Shown here piece after piece: positions 1 through 10,080 of a DNA stretch of 64,000 bases. Position 1 is the first letter of the stretch; the number at the start of each line of letters is the position of its first letter. This DNA comes from an uncultured Roseburia sp. (GTDB taxonomy: Bacteria; Bacillota; Clostridia; Lachnospirales; Lachnospiraceae). The translations under genes were made by a program, and so were the position numbers. Below the pieces are notes generated by a model, which ran no database searches, was not told the DNA's origin, and saw only the letters and a list, made by a program, of their open reading frames with translations. The DNA is taken from positions 94,324 through 158,323 of the forward strand of contig CANSKO010000003.1 in the NCBI GenBank assembly GCA_947647505.1, in the 5' to 3' direction.

Positions 1-1
1 G

Positions 2-1174
2 TGCCCGGTATGGATGATACAGTTTTACTTCAGCCTTCAGCGGGCGGAAGTGGTGATGGGCATGCTCTATGGCGTGATTTCCGTATTCTGCCTGTGCAAG
101 CTGCTGTTTTTAGGAGAGCGAAGACTTTACTGGCTGCCGGTCGGTCTGTTTTTTGGCGTATGGTGCCTGGCGTCTTATCAGAGCTGCGCGCTTTTGTACA
201 TCAGCCTGTGCATTACGTGTTATCTGCTGGATTTTTTCAGGGACTCCGAACGGGACTGGAAGGTATATGTCCGGCATATCCTTGGACTTATGATCGGCTT
301 TGGCGCCGTATACGTTTCTTATAATGTGGCAATCAGCCGCACGCTTTCGAACAGCTATTATCTCGACGCACAGATCAAGTGGGGGAAATATCCTCTGGCG
401 CAGAGCCTTTCCCTGATTTTTGATCATGTGAAATGTACGCTGAACTGGCATATGGAATCGGACGTGTCGGCCTATCCTTTGGCATGCGTCTGTGCGGCGC
501 TTCTGCTTGTCGCATATGCTGTGCAAACGAGAAAGAATCTTGGAATGCTTTTTTTTGGGCTGCTTGGGCTTATGGCGTCGCCGTTTCTCTTTTCCATTTA
601 CATTGGAGACAAGGCGATTGCAAGGACGCAGTTTGCGCAGGCGCTGACCTGCGCGGCGGTCTGCATGCTGTTTTGGGGATTTTGCAGGAGGCGGTCGGGC
701 CGGAAGCTGGCCGTAATGAAATGGGGCGGCATGGCGGCGGCCGGCGTTATTGTCTGGGTTTGCATGTCGCTGATTCTGCGGCTTGAGTATACGGAGGATA
801 TGCGGTATCGGGAGGATGCGATCGTTGCGCAGACGATTGCAACGGATCTTGGCAGAATCGAAGAGGCAGCGGGCGTTCCGGTTATTTTTGTAGGAGAGCG
901 AAAGGCAAAATTAAACGGGGCCGCGCAGCCGGCGGATATTTATGGATACTCCTTTTTCCAGTGGGACCATTCCGTGGGGAACCCCACGGGCGGCACGTGG
1001 CGTATCGTCGGGTTTATGAAAACGCTTGGCATTGATGTGGAGTTTGAAGGAAAATACAGGAAAAAAGCCATAAAAGCGGCGGAGAAGATGCCGTGTTATC
1101 CGCAGGAGGGCTATATTTGTGTCCGGGATGGCTATACGGTGATCAAATTATCCGATACGCAGACTGCTCCATAA
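2..1174 (+). CDS. GtrII-type glucosyltransferase-domain membrane protein, 5' truncated by window edge
   Basis: The frame is open from base 2, so the N-terminus lies outside the window; 390 codons are visible. The visible part has several hydrophobic membrane segments (residues about 15-270). A soluble C-terminal domain follows, ending in a pattern (xMPxYPxxGYI...VIKLSD) that I associate with GtrII-like glucosyltransferase proteins of Lachnospiraceae. Such proteins are thought to move glucosyl residues onto surface polysaccharide at the membrane. The assignment rests on recalled family features, not an alignment. It could instead be another multi-pass glycosyltransferase or a surface-polysaccharide protein of unknown chemistry. 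Confidence 0.68.
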   Translation, partial: CPVWMIQFYFSLQRAEVVMGMLYGVISVFCLCKLLFLGERRLYWLPVGLFFGVWCLASYQSCALLYISLCITCYLLDFFRDSERDWKVYVRHILGLMIGFGAVYVSYNVAISRTLSNSYYLDAQIKWGKYPLAQSLSLIFDHVKCTLNWHMESDVSAYPLACVCAALLLVAYAVQTRKNLGMLFFGLLGLMASPFLFSIYIGDKAIARTQFAQALTCAAVCMLFWGFCRRRSGRKLAVMKWGGMAAAGVIVWVCMSLILRLEYTEDMRYREDAIVAQTIATDLGRIEEAAGVPVIFVGERKAKLNGAAQPADIYGYSFFQWDHSVGNPTGGTWRIVGFMKTLGIDVEFEGKYRKKAIKAAEKMPCYPQEGYICVRDGYTVIKLSDTQTAP

Positions 1175-1420
1175 GACAAAAAAGAACGGGAATCATCCTG
1201 CGCGCTTTTCTTTTTCGCGCCGGCCTTTGGGCAGTGCGAAGAGGAAAAGCGTTTTTTAGTGCACAGGGGAGCGCGTCCTGTGAAACGAAAACGACTTGCC
1301 GCGGCGGTGAGGAAAAACGTTGCGAAAGCAGCCCGCCGCGGGCAGAGAATCCTGCTTTGCAAAAATCCTTTTTGTTCGGGTAAGGGAAAAGCGATTTTTG
1401 CCGGGAGAAGCCGTAAATTG
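1175..1420. other. Gene-free spacer with two hairpins
   Basis: No gene is visible between the GtrII-like gene and the hydratase promoter. Two inverted repeats stand out: CACAGG/CCTGTG at 1262-1267/1277-1282, and a GC-rich 9-bp stem CCGCGGCGG/CCGCCGCGG at 1299-1307/1333-1341. Neither is followed by a clear T-run, so they are only weak terminator candidates for the upstream gene. Confidence 0.4.
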
Positions 1421-1449
1421 TTGACTTTTTATAGTACTGCATTTATAAT
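1421..1449 (+). promoter_or_regulatory. Sigma-A promoter of the hydratase operon
   Basis: TTGACT (1421-1426) and TATAAT (1444-1449) are separated by exactly 17 bases. This is close to the vegetative consensus and sits 35 bp before the hydratase start. Confidence 0.85.
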
Positions 1450-1483
1450 TTGAATAACTATGGATAGAAATAAGGAGAAAAAG

Positions 1484-3784
1484 ATGAAATTATTCGAACA
1501 TGGCGTTTATCTTGTAAACGGAACGGAATTAATCGAAGAGGGAAATGCGGCGGCAGATGCGATTTTTGGCAAAACCGGAGCGCATATTACAAAAGAAGAA
1601 GCGGCAAAACATACGATTGCCTATGGCATTTTAAAAGAGCATAATACGTCCGGCAGCATGGACGCGTTACAGATTAAATTTGATAAACTTACGTCGCACG
1701 ACATCACGTTTGTCGGAATCATTCAGACGGCAAGAGCGTCCGGGCTGGAAAAGTTTCCGATTCCCTATGTGCTTACGAACTGTCACAACAGCCTTTGTGC
1801 GGTCGGCGGCACGATCAACGAAGATGATCATATGTATGGACTGACCTGCGCGAAAAAATATGGCGGCGTCTATGTGCCGCCGCATCAGGCCGTTATTCAC
1901 CAATATGCGAGAGAGATGCTTGCGGGCGGCGGCAAGATGATTCTTGGGTCGGATTCCCATACGCGCTATGGCGCGCTTGGCACAATGGCGATGGGCGAAG
2001 GCGGTCCGGAGCTTGTCAAGCAGTTGCTTGGGCAGACCTATGACATTCGGATGCCGGAAGTTGTCGGCGTGTATTTAAAAGGCGAGCCGGTAAAAGGCGT
2101 AGGGCCGCAGGATATTGCGTTAGCGATCATTGGCGAGGTGTTTGCAAACGGCTATGTCAAGAATAAGGTCATGGAGTTCGTGGGGCCTGGCGTATCTGGC
2201 TTAAGCGTGGATTTCAGGATCGGCATCGACGTTATGACGACGGAGACAACCTGTCTTTCCTCGATCTGGCGGACGGATGCGCGCGTGCAGGAGTTTTTTG
2301 AGACGCATGGCAGAAGCGAAGACTATAAAGAATTAAATCCGGGACAGACGGCATACTATGACGGCATGATCGAGGTGGATCTTGGCAAGATCCGACCGAT
2401 GATCGCCATGCCGTTTCACCCGAGCAATACGTATACGATCGAGGAGCTGAACGCGAACCTGACGGATATCCTGGAAGACTGCGAAAAACGCGCGCAGGTA
2501 AGCTTTGACGGCGCGGTTAAACCGGATTTTAAGAGCAAAATCCGAAACGGAAGGCTGTATGTGGATCAGGGCATTATCGCCGGCTGTGCAGGCGGCGGTT
2601 TTGAAAACATCTGCGACGCCGCGGATATTTTAAAAGGCGCTTCCATCGGGCCGGACGAGTTTACGCTGAGCGTTTATCCGGCAAGCATGCCGATTTATAT
2701 GGAGCTGGTCAAAAATGGAGCGGCCGCGTCCCTGATGCAGACGGGAGCCATCTTAAAGACGGCGTTCTGCGGACCGTGCTTTGGAGCCGGCGATACGCCT
2801 GCGAATAATGCGTTTTCCATCCGCCATTCGACGAGAAACTTCCCGAACCGGGAAGGCTCTAAGGTGCAGAACGGGCAGGTGGCGTCCGTCGCGCTGATGG
2901 ACGCGCGTTCGATTGCGGCGACCGCGGCAAACAAAGGATATCTGACGGCGGCGACCGATATCGACGCCAACTTTACGAAGCCGAACTATTTCTTTGACAG
3001 CCAGATTTACGCAAACCGCGTGTTTGACAGCAAAGGCAAAGCCGATCCGGATGTGGAGATCCAGTTTGGACCCAATATTAAGGACTGGCCTACGATGAGC
3101 CCTCTGCCGCAGCATATGCTTTTGAAAGTGGTGGCGGAAATCCACGATCCTGTCACGACGACGGACGAGCTGATTCCGTCCGGCGAGACGTCTTCGTATC
3201 GCTCCAATCCGCTTGGGCTGGCAGAGTTTACGCTTTCCAGAAAAGATCCGGCTTACGTCGGCAGGGCAAAAGAGATTCAGAAAGCGCAGAAGGCAATCGA
3301 AGAAGACAGATGTCCCTGTGAAGCCGTGCCGGAATTAAAGCCCGTTATGGATCAGATCAAAGAACGCTATGAAGATGTGAACCGAAAGACAATTGGAATT
3401 GGAAGCACGATTTTTGCAGTAAAGCCGGGAGACGGCTCTGCGCGTGAGCAGGCGGCTTCCTGCCAGAAAGTGCTTGGCGGATGGGCCAATATTGCCAATG
3501 AATATGCAACGAAGCGCTACCGCTCCAATCTGATCAACTGGGGCATGCTGCCGCTTTTAACGGAAGCGGGCGAACTGCCGTTTGCAAATGGAGATTACAT
3601 CTTCCTGCCGAATATTCGAACAGAGGTGGAAGAGAAAGCGGAAGAAATCGAAGCATATGTGATAAAAGACGGCGCGTTCCATGCGTGCAGACTTTGGATG
3701 GGTGAGTTGACGGACGATGAAAGAAGCATTATTTTAAAGGGCTGCCTGATTAATTATAACCGATGCCAGGAGGCGGTACAGTGA
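1484..3784 (+). CDS. Aconitase-family hydratase (YbhJ-like)
   Basis: This is a cytoplasmic [4Fe-4S] hydro-lyase of the aconitase superfamily, 766 aa. The three cluster cysteines are present: C368 in the AGCAGGG motif and C429/C432 in FCGPC. The early NCHNS and GSDSHTRYG motifs also fit the fold. The organisation matches the YbhJ-like hydratase group rather than citrate-cycle AcnA/AcnB, so the true substrate is unknown. I chose ATG 1484 because AAGGAG lies 7 bases upstream; an in-frame ATG at 1460 has no ribosome binding site. It has its own sigma-A promoter and overlaps the next gene by GTGA, implying translational coupling. Confidence 0.85.
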   Translation: MKLFEHGVYLVNGTELIEEGNAAADAIFGKTGAHITKEEAAKHTIAYGILKEHNTSGSMDALQIKFDKLTSHDITFVGIIQTARASGLEKFPIPYVLTNCHNSLCAVGGTINEDDHMYGLTCAKKYGGVYVPPHQAVIHQYAREMLAGGGKMILGSDSHTRYGALGTMAMGEGGPELVKQLLGQTYDIRMPEVVGVYLKGEPVKGVGPQDIALAIIGEVFANGYVKNKVMEFVGPGVSGLSVDFRIGIDVMTTETTCLSSIWRTDARVQEFFETHGRSEDYKELNPGQTAYYDGMIEVDLGKIRPMIAMPFHPSNTYTIEELNANLTDILEDCEKRAQVSFDGAVKPDFKSKIRNGRLYVDQGIIAGCAGGGFENICDAADILKGASIGPDEFTLSVYPASMPIYMELVKNGAAASLMQTGAILKTAFCGPCFGAGDTPANNAFSIRHSTRNFPNREGSKVQNGQVASVALMDARSIAATAANKGYLTAATDIDANFTKPNYFFDSQIYANRVFDSKGKADPDVEIQFGPNIKDWPTMSPLPQHMLLKVVAEIHDPVTTTDELIPSGETSSYRSNPLGLAEFTLSRKDPAYVGRAKEIQKAQKAIEEDRCPCEAVPELKPVMDQIKERYEDVNRKTIGIGSTIFAVKPGDGSAREQAASCQKVLGGWANIANEYATKRYRSNLINWGMLPLLTEAGELPFANGDYIFLPNIRTEVEEKAEEIEAYVIKDGAFHACRLWMGELTDDERSIILKGCLINYNRCQEAVQ

Positions 3785-5076
3785 AAGACATACCCGAAAA
3801 AGTCCGAAACGAGAATGAAAAAGCAGACATTCGAAAATATACGGTGATTGCAGTCGTGACATTCCTTACGTTCTGCTGCTGCAGCCTGTTTTTCTTCTTC
3901 CTTTACCGTTATCATGGCTTTGCCGCATACTGGCAGAAGCTGATGAAGATTTTACAGCCGGTGATTATGGGATTTATCGTGGCCTATCTGTTAAATCCCG
4001 TTATGATGGTTCTGGAAAAGCGCTTGTATGCCCTGCTGGTAAAAAAAGTAAAGGAAGAGCGAAAGGCGAGGCGCATGGCGCGAACGCTTGGAACGCTTGG
4101 CGCAATTCTCTTTTTGCTGCTGATTATCTTCCTGCTGCTGTACATGATGATTCCGGAATTAATCAAAAGCATCCAGAATGTGATGGTGAATGTGCCGGAA
4201 GAGCTTAACGGCTTTACGAACTGGATGGAGACGGCGCTGGCGGAAGAGGGGCCGTGGTCGGAATGGATGGCGACGTTTGGCATTGATCTTGCGAGCTTCG
4301 CGGATTATCTGGAAAGCATGCTTTCCGGGCAGATTCTGCCGCAGGTCAAAACATATCTGACGTATCTGGTATCGATTACGACCGGCGTGATCAGCGCAGT
4401 GAAGATGCTGTTTAACTTTATTATCGGGCTTGTGATTGCGCTGTATCTTCTGATGAGCAAGGAGACGTTTATCGGACAGGGGAAAAAGATTGTCTATGCT
4501 GCGCTGCCAGTCAAACTGGGCAATATCGTGATCCACGTCATGCGCGTGACGAATCAGATGTTTGGCGGGTTTATCAGCGGCAAAATACTGGATTCCGCGA
4601 TTATTGGCGTTATCTGCTATGTCGGGCTGATCTGCATGCAGATGCCGTACAGTCTTCTCGTGGCCGTGATCGTTGGCGTGACAAACGTCATACCGTTTTT
4701 TGGTCCGTTTATCGGCGCAGTGCCGGGCGTGATTCTGATTGCGCTTGCAGATCCCATCAAAGGGTTATATTTTTTGATTTTCGTACTTGCCTTACAGCAG
4801 GTGGACGGCAATATCATCGGGCCGAAGATTCTGGGAGATTCTACAGGGCTTTCTTCGTTCTGGGTTGTTTTTGCGATTCTGGTGGGAGGCGGACTGTTTG
4901 GATTTATGGGAATGCTCTTAGGCGTGCCGACGTTTGCCGTCATCTATTATCTGCTCCGTGAGATTGTGGCGTACGTGCTGCGCAGACGCAGGCTGCCGGA
5001 ACGCACGGCAGAGTATATCCGCATGCAGGATGTAGACGTGGAGACGGGCAGACTGCGTTACAAGGAGAACGAGTAG
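3781..5076 (+). CDS. AI-2E family transporter (YtvI/YdbI-like permease)
   Basis: This is an integral membrane protein of 432 aa with about eight hydrophobic segments: two near the N-terminus, a soluble central stretch at about residues 125-190, then a cluster of helices. The [12 protein letters not shown] and [15 protein letters not shown] motifs are characteristic of the family. Members export autoinducer-2 in some bacteria and exchange ions in others, so the substrate is not known here. The GTG start at 3781 follows AGGAGG by 7 bases and overlaps the hydratase stop (GTGA). The C-terminus is charged and cytoplasmic. Confidence 0.85.
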   Translation: MKDIPEKVRNENEKADIRKYTVIAVVTFLTFCCCSLFFFFLYRYHGFAAYWQKLMKILQPVIMGFIVAYLLNPVMMVLEKRLYALLVKKVKEERKARRMARTLGTLGAILFLLLIIFLLLYMMIPELIKSIQNVMVNVPEELNGFTNWMETALAEEGPWSEWMATFGIDLASFADYLESMLSGQILPQVKTYLTYLVSITTGVISAVKMLFNFIIGLVIALYLLMSKETFIGQGKKIVYAALPVKLGNIVIHVMRVTNQMFGGFISGKILDSAIIGVICYVGLICMQMPYSLLVAVIVGVTNVIPFFGPFIGAVPGVILIALADPIKGLYFLIFVLALQQVDGNIIGPKILGDSTGLSSFWVVFAILVGGGLFGFMGMLLGVPTFAVIYYLLREIVAYVLRRRRLPERTAEYIRMQDVDVETGRLRYKENE

Positions 5077-5101
5077 TACCGCACTTTTTGAGGTGACACG
5101 A

Positions 5102-7897
5102 TTGGATAAATATGAAATAAAACTGAAATCAGACCAGATGAGGGCGCTGGCCGACGAGGGCGAATATGCCGCTGCGGCGGAAATTGCAGACACAATCAAC
5201 TGGCGAAAGATTCGAAATGTAAATTTATTGGTAAAAGCAGGGGATATTTATTCCAGACAAAAGCGCTTCGAAGAGGCAAGAGAGATTCTGCTGATGGCAT
5301 ATGACAGGTCTCCGATTGGGAGAATGATTATATACCGTCTGGCGGAAATTGCGATTAAGATGAAGAATCTGGAGGAAGCGGAGGAATATTACAGTGAATT
5401 TGTGGAGATTGCGCCCCATGACAATTTAAAATATGTGCTCCGTTATAAAATCAGCAGGGCGAAAGGCGCCGATCTGCAAACGCAGATTGCAATTCTGGAA
5501 GAATTAAAAGAAGCGGAATACACGGAAGAATGGTCGTTTCGTCTGGCATATCTGTACCATAAAGCGGGTGAAAGCGAAAAATGCATTGAAGCCTGTGATG
5601 AACTGATCCTCTGGTTTGGGGATGGCATCTATGTAGAGCGGGCGTTGGAGCTGAAATTGCTCTATCAGCCGCTGACCAAATCGCAGGAGGGGAAATACCG
5701 CAGCTTTAAGCAGCGCAGAGACGGCGTAAAAGAAGTGTATCCAAAGGAAGAGAATGTCGTGCGGATTCCCGTTGTGCAGGAGAATGTCGAAAAGTTCAAT
5801 ACCGCCAACCTGCAGGAAGAGCTTGCGAAAAGCATGCAGCAGATCATGGATGCGACGGAAAAAGAAACCGTTGATGATACGATGGACAATATCAAACGGC
5901 TGGTGGAAGAGATTCCGTATCTGAGCATGCCAAGTTACGAAGCTGCACCGGCAAGCGAAAGCGAGCGCATCGAAGCGAGTGAAGCCATTGATGATCGTCT
6001 GCGGGATAATTTCCGGGAGATGCTTTCGGAGGATTCCGAGGAGTTTCATCCGGGTATGCAGAATGCCGGGATGGAAGAGCCGGGAGCCGGCGGACAGATG
6101 AGCATCGAAGATGTGCTGAGCGGATGGGAAAAGACGCGGCGGGCGGCGCAGGCCGCTTTACAGATGGCGCAGCAGCAGAAGCTGGAATCTGCAAAAGCAA
6201 GGGCGCTGCAGGAGGCGGGAGACATTATGGAGCGCCTGGCCGACGTTATACCAAAGCTTGACGCCGGGATTGCGCCTGTGCAGATGATGGAAGAGACGTA
6301 TCCTCCGGAGGACGGCATTACCAACGAAGAGCGCGCTGGAAGGGCTATGGCGGATATGAACGATATGCTGCAGCGTCAGATCGAGAAATTGCAGGAGGAA
6401 GTCTGCGCCGAAGAAGAGGAAAAGGCGGAAGAGAAACGGGAGCCGGAGAAGGAAGAGGAAAAAGAGCCGGACCTGCTTCGGAAGATCCGACAGGCAAAGC
6501 CCAACTTTGACGAACAGATTGGCCTGCGGCCTTACAGACCGAGGCAGTTTGCCCTTCCTTTAGAGGAGACGGTGCGAATGCGGCAGATTGCGCAGCGGGA
6601 GCCGGAGCGCAGAGAGCCTGAAAGCGGGGGACTGGAAGCGGAGTATGCAAAAGGGCTTACTGACGCAGGGGATTTGGAACGCCATCCTGTCGCCGATTCC
6701 GACATGGGAGGTGTGACGGATTTTGAGGGCGAACGTCCGGAGGCGACGCATGCAGACGCTTCTGTCGAATGGGAGCCGGAAGAAAACGAAGCGCAGGAAA
6801 TGGACGACATAGCGTCAGAAGCGCTGCATATGCAGGGGGATGCCGGGCAGATGGCGGAACCGGCGGAGGAAATGGACATAACGGAAGAAATGCGGCTTGC
6901 GGAAGCCGAATTCTATGGCATACCGCCGGAAATGCTGGATACGGAGCAGCGTCCACACGTTCAGCAGGCCGAAACGGCAGAAGATGAAAGCGAAGCGCTG
7001 CTGCTTCGGCAGGACACAAAAGAAATTAAAGCAAAAAAAATTGCAGAAGCGTTAGACCGTCAGGCAAAAGCTTCAAAAAAGGAAGTAAAAGAGGAAGAAG
7101 CGGAAGCTGTGTCGGAGGCATATCCGGCGATTACAAAATTAAACGAGGAGCAAAAGGCTATTTTTTCTTATTTTGTTCCGGTAGCGGGCATGGAACGCCA
7201 GATCTGTCAGGCTCTGACCAAAACGGCGGCGAGGCTGTCGGAAGGAAAGGGCGCTTCTACGGGCAATATTCTGATTCAGGGCGGGGCCGGCTGCGGCAAG
7301 ACGATGCTGGCAAGGGCGCTTGTCCGCGCATTGCAGACAGAAATCGGTCTTCCGAATGGGAAAGTCGGCAAAATTGATGCGCAGGTTTTAAACAAAAAAG
7401 AGCTGTCTAAAGTGATGAAAAAGATGGCGGGGGGCTGCCTGATTATCGAGCGCGCCGGCGGTCTTTCCAGAGAGACGGCGGTAAAGCTGTCTTTGCTGCT
7501 CGATCAGGACGAAAGTGGAATGCTTCTGATTATGGAGGATGCCAGGACAGGGCTGGATCAGGCGTTAAGCAGCGCAGAGGGCCTTGCGGCAAAATTTACG
7601 GAACGGATTAAAATTCCGGTGTTTACCAGCGATGAACTCGTAGAATTCGGGAAAGCGTATGCCCATGATCTGTCCTATGAAATTGATGCGATGGGGGTGC
7701 TTGCGCTTTATAACCGCATCAGTAATATCCAGAGGCTGGATCAGGCGACGACTCTGACGGAAGTGAAGGGAATTATAGACGAGGCAATTGAAAATGCGGA
7801 AAAGAAAACGATAAAAAAGGCGTTTTCCATCCTGACGTCCAGAAGGTATGCGGAGAATGATTATGTGCTTCTTCGGGAAAAGGATTTTGAAGAATAA
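5102..7897 (+). CDS. TPR protein with acidic linker and C-terminal P-loop ATPase domain
   Basis: This 931-aa protein is built in three parts. Residues about 1-220 form tetratricopeptide-like helical repeats. Residues about 230-670 are low-complexity, very Glu-rich and poorly structured. Residues about 680-931 form an AAA-like ATPase with Walker A GGAGCGKT near residue 728 and a Walker-B-like LIIERAGG strand. The Glu of a normal Walker B is displaced and no arginine finger could be named. The family recurs in Lachnospiraceae without a known function; a scaffold with a switchable ATPase is a guess. The TTG start at 5102 (M-D-K-Y) is 6 bases after GAGGTG; GTG 5093 lies inside that ribosome binding site. 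It sits in the hydratase-to-glgB gene line. Confidence 0.8.
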   Translation: MDKYEIKLKSDQMRALADEGEYAAAAEIADTINWRKIRNVNLLVKAGDIYSRQKRFEEAREILLMAYDRSPIGRMIIYRLAEIAIKMKNLEEAEEYYSEFVEIAPHDNLKYVLRYKISRAKGADLQTQIAILEELKEAEYTEEWSFRLAYLYHKAGESEKCIEACDELILWFGDGIYVERALELKLLYQPLTKSQEGKYRSFKQRRDGVKEVYPKEENVVRIPVVQENVEKFNTANLQEELAKSMQQIMDATEKETVDDTMDNIKRLVEEIPYLSMPSYEAAPASESERIEASEAIDDRLRDNFREMLSEDSEEFHPGMQNAGMEEPGAGGQMSIEDVLSGWEKTRRAAQAALQMAQQQKLESAKARALQEAGDIMERLADVIPKLDAGIAPVQMMEETYPPEDGITNEERAGRAMADMNDMLQRQIEKLQEEVCAEEEEKAEEKREPEKEEEKEPDLLRKIRQAKPNFDEQIGLRPYRPRQFALPLEETVRMRQIAQREPERREPESGGLEAEYAKGLTDAGDLERHPVADSDMGGVTDFEGERPEATHADASVEWEPEENEAQEMDDIASEALHMQGDAGQMAEPAEEMDITEEMRLAEAEFYGIPPEMLDTEQRPHVQQAETAEDESEALLLRQDTKEIKAKKIAEALDRQAKASKKEVKEEEAEAVSEAYPAITKLNEEQKAIFSYFVPVAGMERQICQALTKTAARLSEGKGASTGNILIQGGAGCGKTMLARALVRALQTEIGLPNGKVGKIDAQVLNKKELSKVMKKMAGGCLIIERAGGLSRETAVKLSLLLDQDESGMLLIMEDARTGLDQALSSAEGLAAKFTERIKIPVFTSDELVEFGKAYAHDLSYEIDAMGVLALYNRISNIQRLDQATTLTEVKGIIDEAIENAEKKTIKKAFSILTSRRYAENDYVLLREKDFEE

Positions 7898-7913
7898 AAA
7901 CGGAGGGTATTTT

Positions 7914-9821
7914 ATGGGTAATTTTACAGAGCTGGATATGTATTTGTTTGGGCAGGCGACGCATTATGACATCTATAAAAAAATGGGGGCGCATCCGCAG
8001 GTCCGCAGGAAGAAAAAAGGAATTTGCTTTACGGTATATGCGCCGCATGCACAGAAGGTGTATGTAATCGGAGAATTTAACGACTGGGATGAGACAAAGC
8101 ATGAGATGAAGCGGTTAAAGCCCGAAGAGACAGGGATTTACGAGCTGTTTGTGCCGGGACTTGGAACGGGGAGCCTCTATAAATATCTGATTGAAACGCC
8201 GGATGGACGGAAGCTGTACAAGGCGGATCCGTATGCGAATTTTGCAGAGATGCGGCCGGGCACGGCGTCCCGGATTGTGGACATCGGCGAGCTTAAATGG
8301 ACGGACGATGCATGGATGAAAAAGCGTGCGGAATCCGGTGCAATGGAAGAAGCGCCGATGAGCATTTATGAAGTGCATCCAGGCTCGTGGATGCGGCATC
8401 CGGGATATGCGGAAGACACAGGGTTTTATACGTATCGGGAGTTTGCAAAGGCGCTCTGCGCATATGTAAAGAAAATGGGCTACACGCATATAGAGCTGAT
8501 GGGCATTTCCGAATATCCGTTTGACGGCTCCTGGGGCTATCAGGTGACGGGCTATTACGCGCCGACTTCCCGGTATGGCACGCCGGAGGATTTTGCATGG
8601 ATGGTCAATTATTTTCACAGAAACAATATTGGCGTGATTCTCGACTGGGTGCCGGCGCATTTTCCGCGGGATGCGCATGGACTGGCAGAGTTTGACGGAC
8701 AGGCGTTGTATGAATATGCCGACCCGCGCAAGGGCGAGCATCCGGACTGGGGCACGAAGATTTTTGACTATGGCAACAATCAGGTAAAGAATTTCCTGAT
8801 CGGAAGCGCGCTGATGTGGGTAGAGCATTATCACATTGACGGGCTGCGGGTGGACGCGGTGGCGTCCATGCTGTATCTGGATTATGGCAAACAGGACGGG
8901 CAATGGGTAGCCAATTCTTACGGCGAGAATAAAAATCTGGAAGCGATCGAATTTTTCCGCCATATCAATACGCTGATTACCGGGCGCAACAAAGGAGCCG
9001 TGATGATTGCAGAGGAATCGACGGCATGGCCAATGGTGACAGGCCCGGCGCAGGAGGGCGGACTGAACTTTTCTTTGAAGTGGAATATGGGATGGATGCA
9101 TGATTTCTTAGATTATATGAAGCAGGACCCGTATTTCCGCAAAGGGAACCACAACAAAATGACGTTTGCCATGTCCTATAATTGCAGTGAAAAATATATT
9201 CTGGTGTTGTCGCATGACGAAGTTGTGCATTTGAAATGCTCCATGATAAACAAAATGCCGGGAGAAGGCGCGGATAAGTTTTTGAACCTGAAAGCGGGGT
9301 ATGCCTTTATGATGGGGCATCCGGGCAAGAAGCTTTTGTTCATGGGACAGGAGTTTGCACAGCTGCACGAGTGGAGCGAAAAGACGGAGCTGGAATGGTA
9401 CCTCTTAGAGCGGCCGGAGCACGCGCAGATTCAGGAGTATGTAAAAGAGCTTTTGCATATGTACCGCAAATATCCTGCAATGCATGCGCTGGATCACAGC
9501 TGGGACGGATTTGAATGGGTCAACGCAAATGACAATGAGAGGAGCATATTCAGCTTTATTCGAAAGAGCAAAAACGGCAAAGACTGTCTGCTGTTCGTCA
9601 TTAATTTCACGCCGGTGGCAAGGGAAGATTTTCGGGTTGGCGTTCCGCTCAGAAAATCGTATCGTCTGATTTTCAACAGCGATGAGGAAAAATTCGGCGG
9701 AAGCGGCGTACAGCGCCCGGCGAGCTATCGTGCCAAAAAGCAGGAATGCGATGGAAAGGACTATTCGATTGGCTATTCGCTTCCCGGATATGGCGTGGCT
9801 GTATTTAAGTTTTCCTATTAA
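7914..9821 (+). CDS. glgB: 1,4-alpha-glucan branching enzyme
   Basis: This cytoplasmic GH13 enzyme makes alpha-1,6 branches in glycogen by cutting and transferring alpha-1,4 chains. At 635 aa it is of usual length. An N-terminal CBM48-like region (YAPHAQKVYVIGEFNDW) is followed by the catalytic barrel with region I DWVPAHFP, region II GLRVDAV with nucleophile D314, region III AEESTAW with the acid/base Glu, and region IV LSHDEVVH. The start ATG 7914 follows CGGAGGG; the longer in-frame start at 7848 would overlap the upstream gene and is rejected. No other glycogen genes are nearby, so it is probably transcribed with the upstream genes. An intrinsic terminator follows. Confidence 0.95.
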   Translation: MGNFTELDMYLFGQATHYDIYKKMGAHPQVRRKKKGICFTVYAPHAQKVYVIGEFNDWDETKHEMKRLKPEETGIYELFVPGLGTGSLYKYLIETPDGRKLYKADPYANFAEMRPGTASRIVDIGELKWTDDAWMKKRAESGAMEEAPMSIYEVHPGSWMRHPGYAEDTGFYTYREFAKALCAYVKKMGYTHIELMGISEYPFDGSWGYQVTGYYAPTSRYGTPEDFAWMVNYFHRNNIGVILDWVPAHFPRDAHGLAEFDGQALYEYADPRKGEHPDWGTKIFDYGNNQVKNFLIGSALMWVEHYHIDGLRVDAVASMLYLDYGKQDGQWVANSYGENKNLEAIEFFRHINTLITGRNKGAVMIAEESTAWPMVTGPAQEGGLNFSLKWNMGWMHDFLDYMKQDPYFRKGNHNKMTFAMSYNCSEKYILVLSHDEVVHLKCSMINKMPGEGADKFLNLKAGYAFMMGHPGKKLLFMGQEFAQLHEWSEKTELEWYLLERPEHAQIQEYVKELLHMYRKYPAMHALDHSWDGFEWVNANDNERSIFSFIRKSKNGKDCLLFVINFTPVAREDFRVGVPLRKSYRLIFNSDEEKFGGSGVQRPASYRAKKQECDGKDYSIGYSLPGYGVAVFKFSY

Positions 9822-9860
9822 TAAAAGAAAATGAATAAAAGAAATAGATATGCTTCAAAG

Positions 9861-9889
9861 CTGCTCTGTGAAAACGGGGCAGTTTTTTT
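9861..9889 (+). terminator. Intrinsic terminator after glgB
   Basis: The stem CTGCTC (9861-9866) pairs with GGGCAG (9877-9882) with one G-T pair. It closes a 10-base loop and is followed by seven T. Confidence 0.75.
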
Positions 9890-9983
9890 ATGCAGCGGAA
9901 GCTTTGAGCGGCGGATCGCTTCAAAATGGCTGACCGGCCTCTGAAGATGGAAGAAAGTGCAGCCATTGTTTTTGGCGTTTGCA

Positions 9984-10012
9984 TTGACGGAATTCGTTTT
10001 GTGCGTTATATT
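9984..10012 (+). promoter_or_regulatory. Sigma-A promoter of the GPP34-like/merR pair
   Basis: TTGACG (9984-9989) and TATATT (10007-10012) are spaced by 17 bases. The expected transcription start falls within the heptanucleotide repeat that begins at 10014. Confidence 0.75.
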
Positions 10013-10013
10013 T

Positions 10014-10041
10014 AAGTAGTAAGTAGTAAGTAGTAAGTAGT
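10014..10041 (+). repeat. Tandem heptanucleotide repeat (AAGTAGT)4 in a 5' leader
   Basis: Four perfect copies of AAGTAGT are followed by a broken fifth (AAGTGGA). The array starts two bases after a predicted -10 box, so copy-number change would alter the transcription start and leader, not the promoter spacer. The repeat also places stop codons in the leader. Confidence 0.9.
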
Positions 10042-10080
10042 AAGTGGAAGCTTTCGGCAAAGAGGCGGATTGGAGGAAGT

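Noticed and set aside
8115..9101. 328-aa minus-strand open frame inside glgB
   Set aside because: It is fully antisense to a well-conserved gene, has no ribosome binding site and no recognisable motif.
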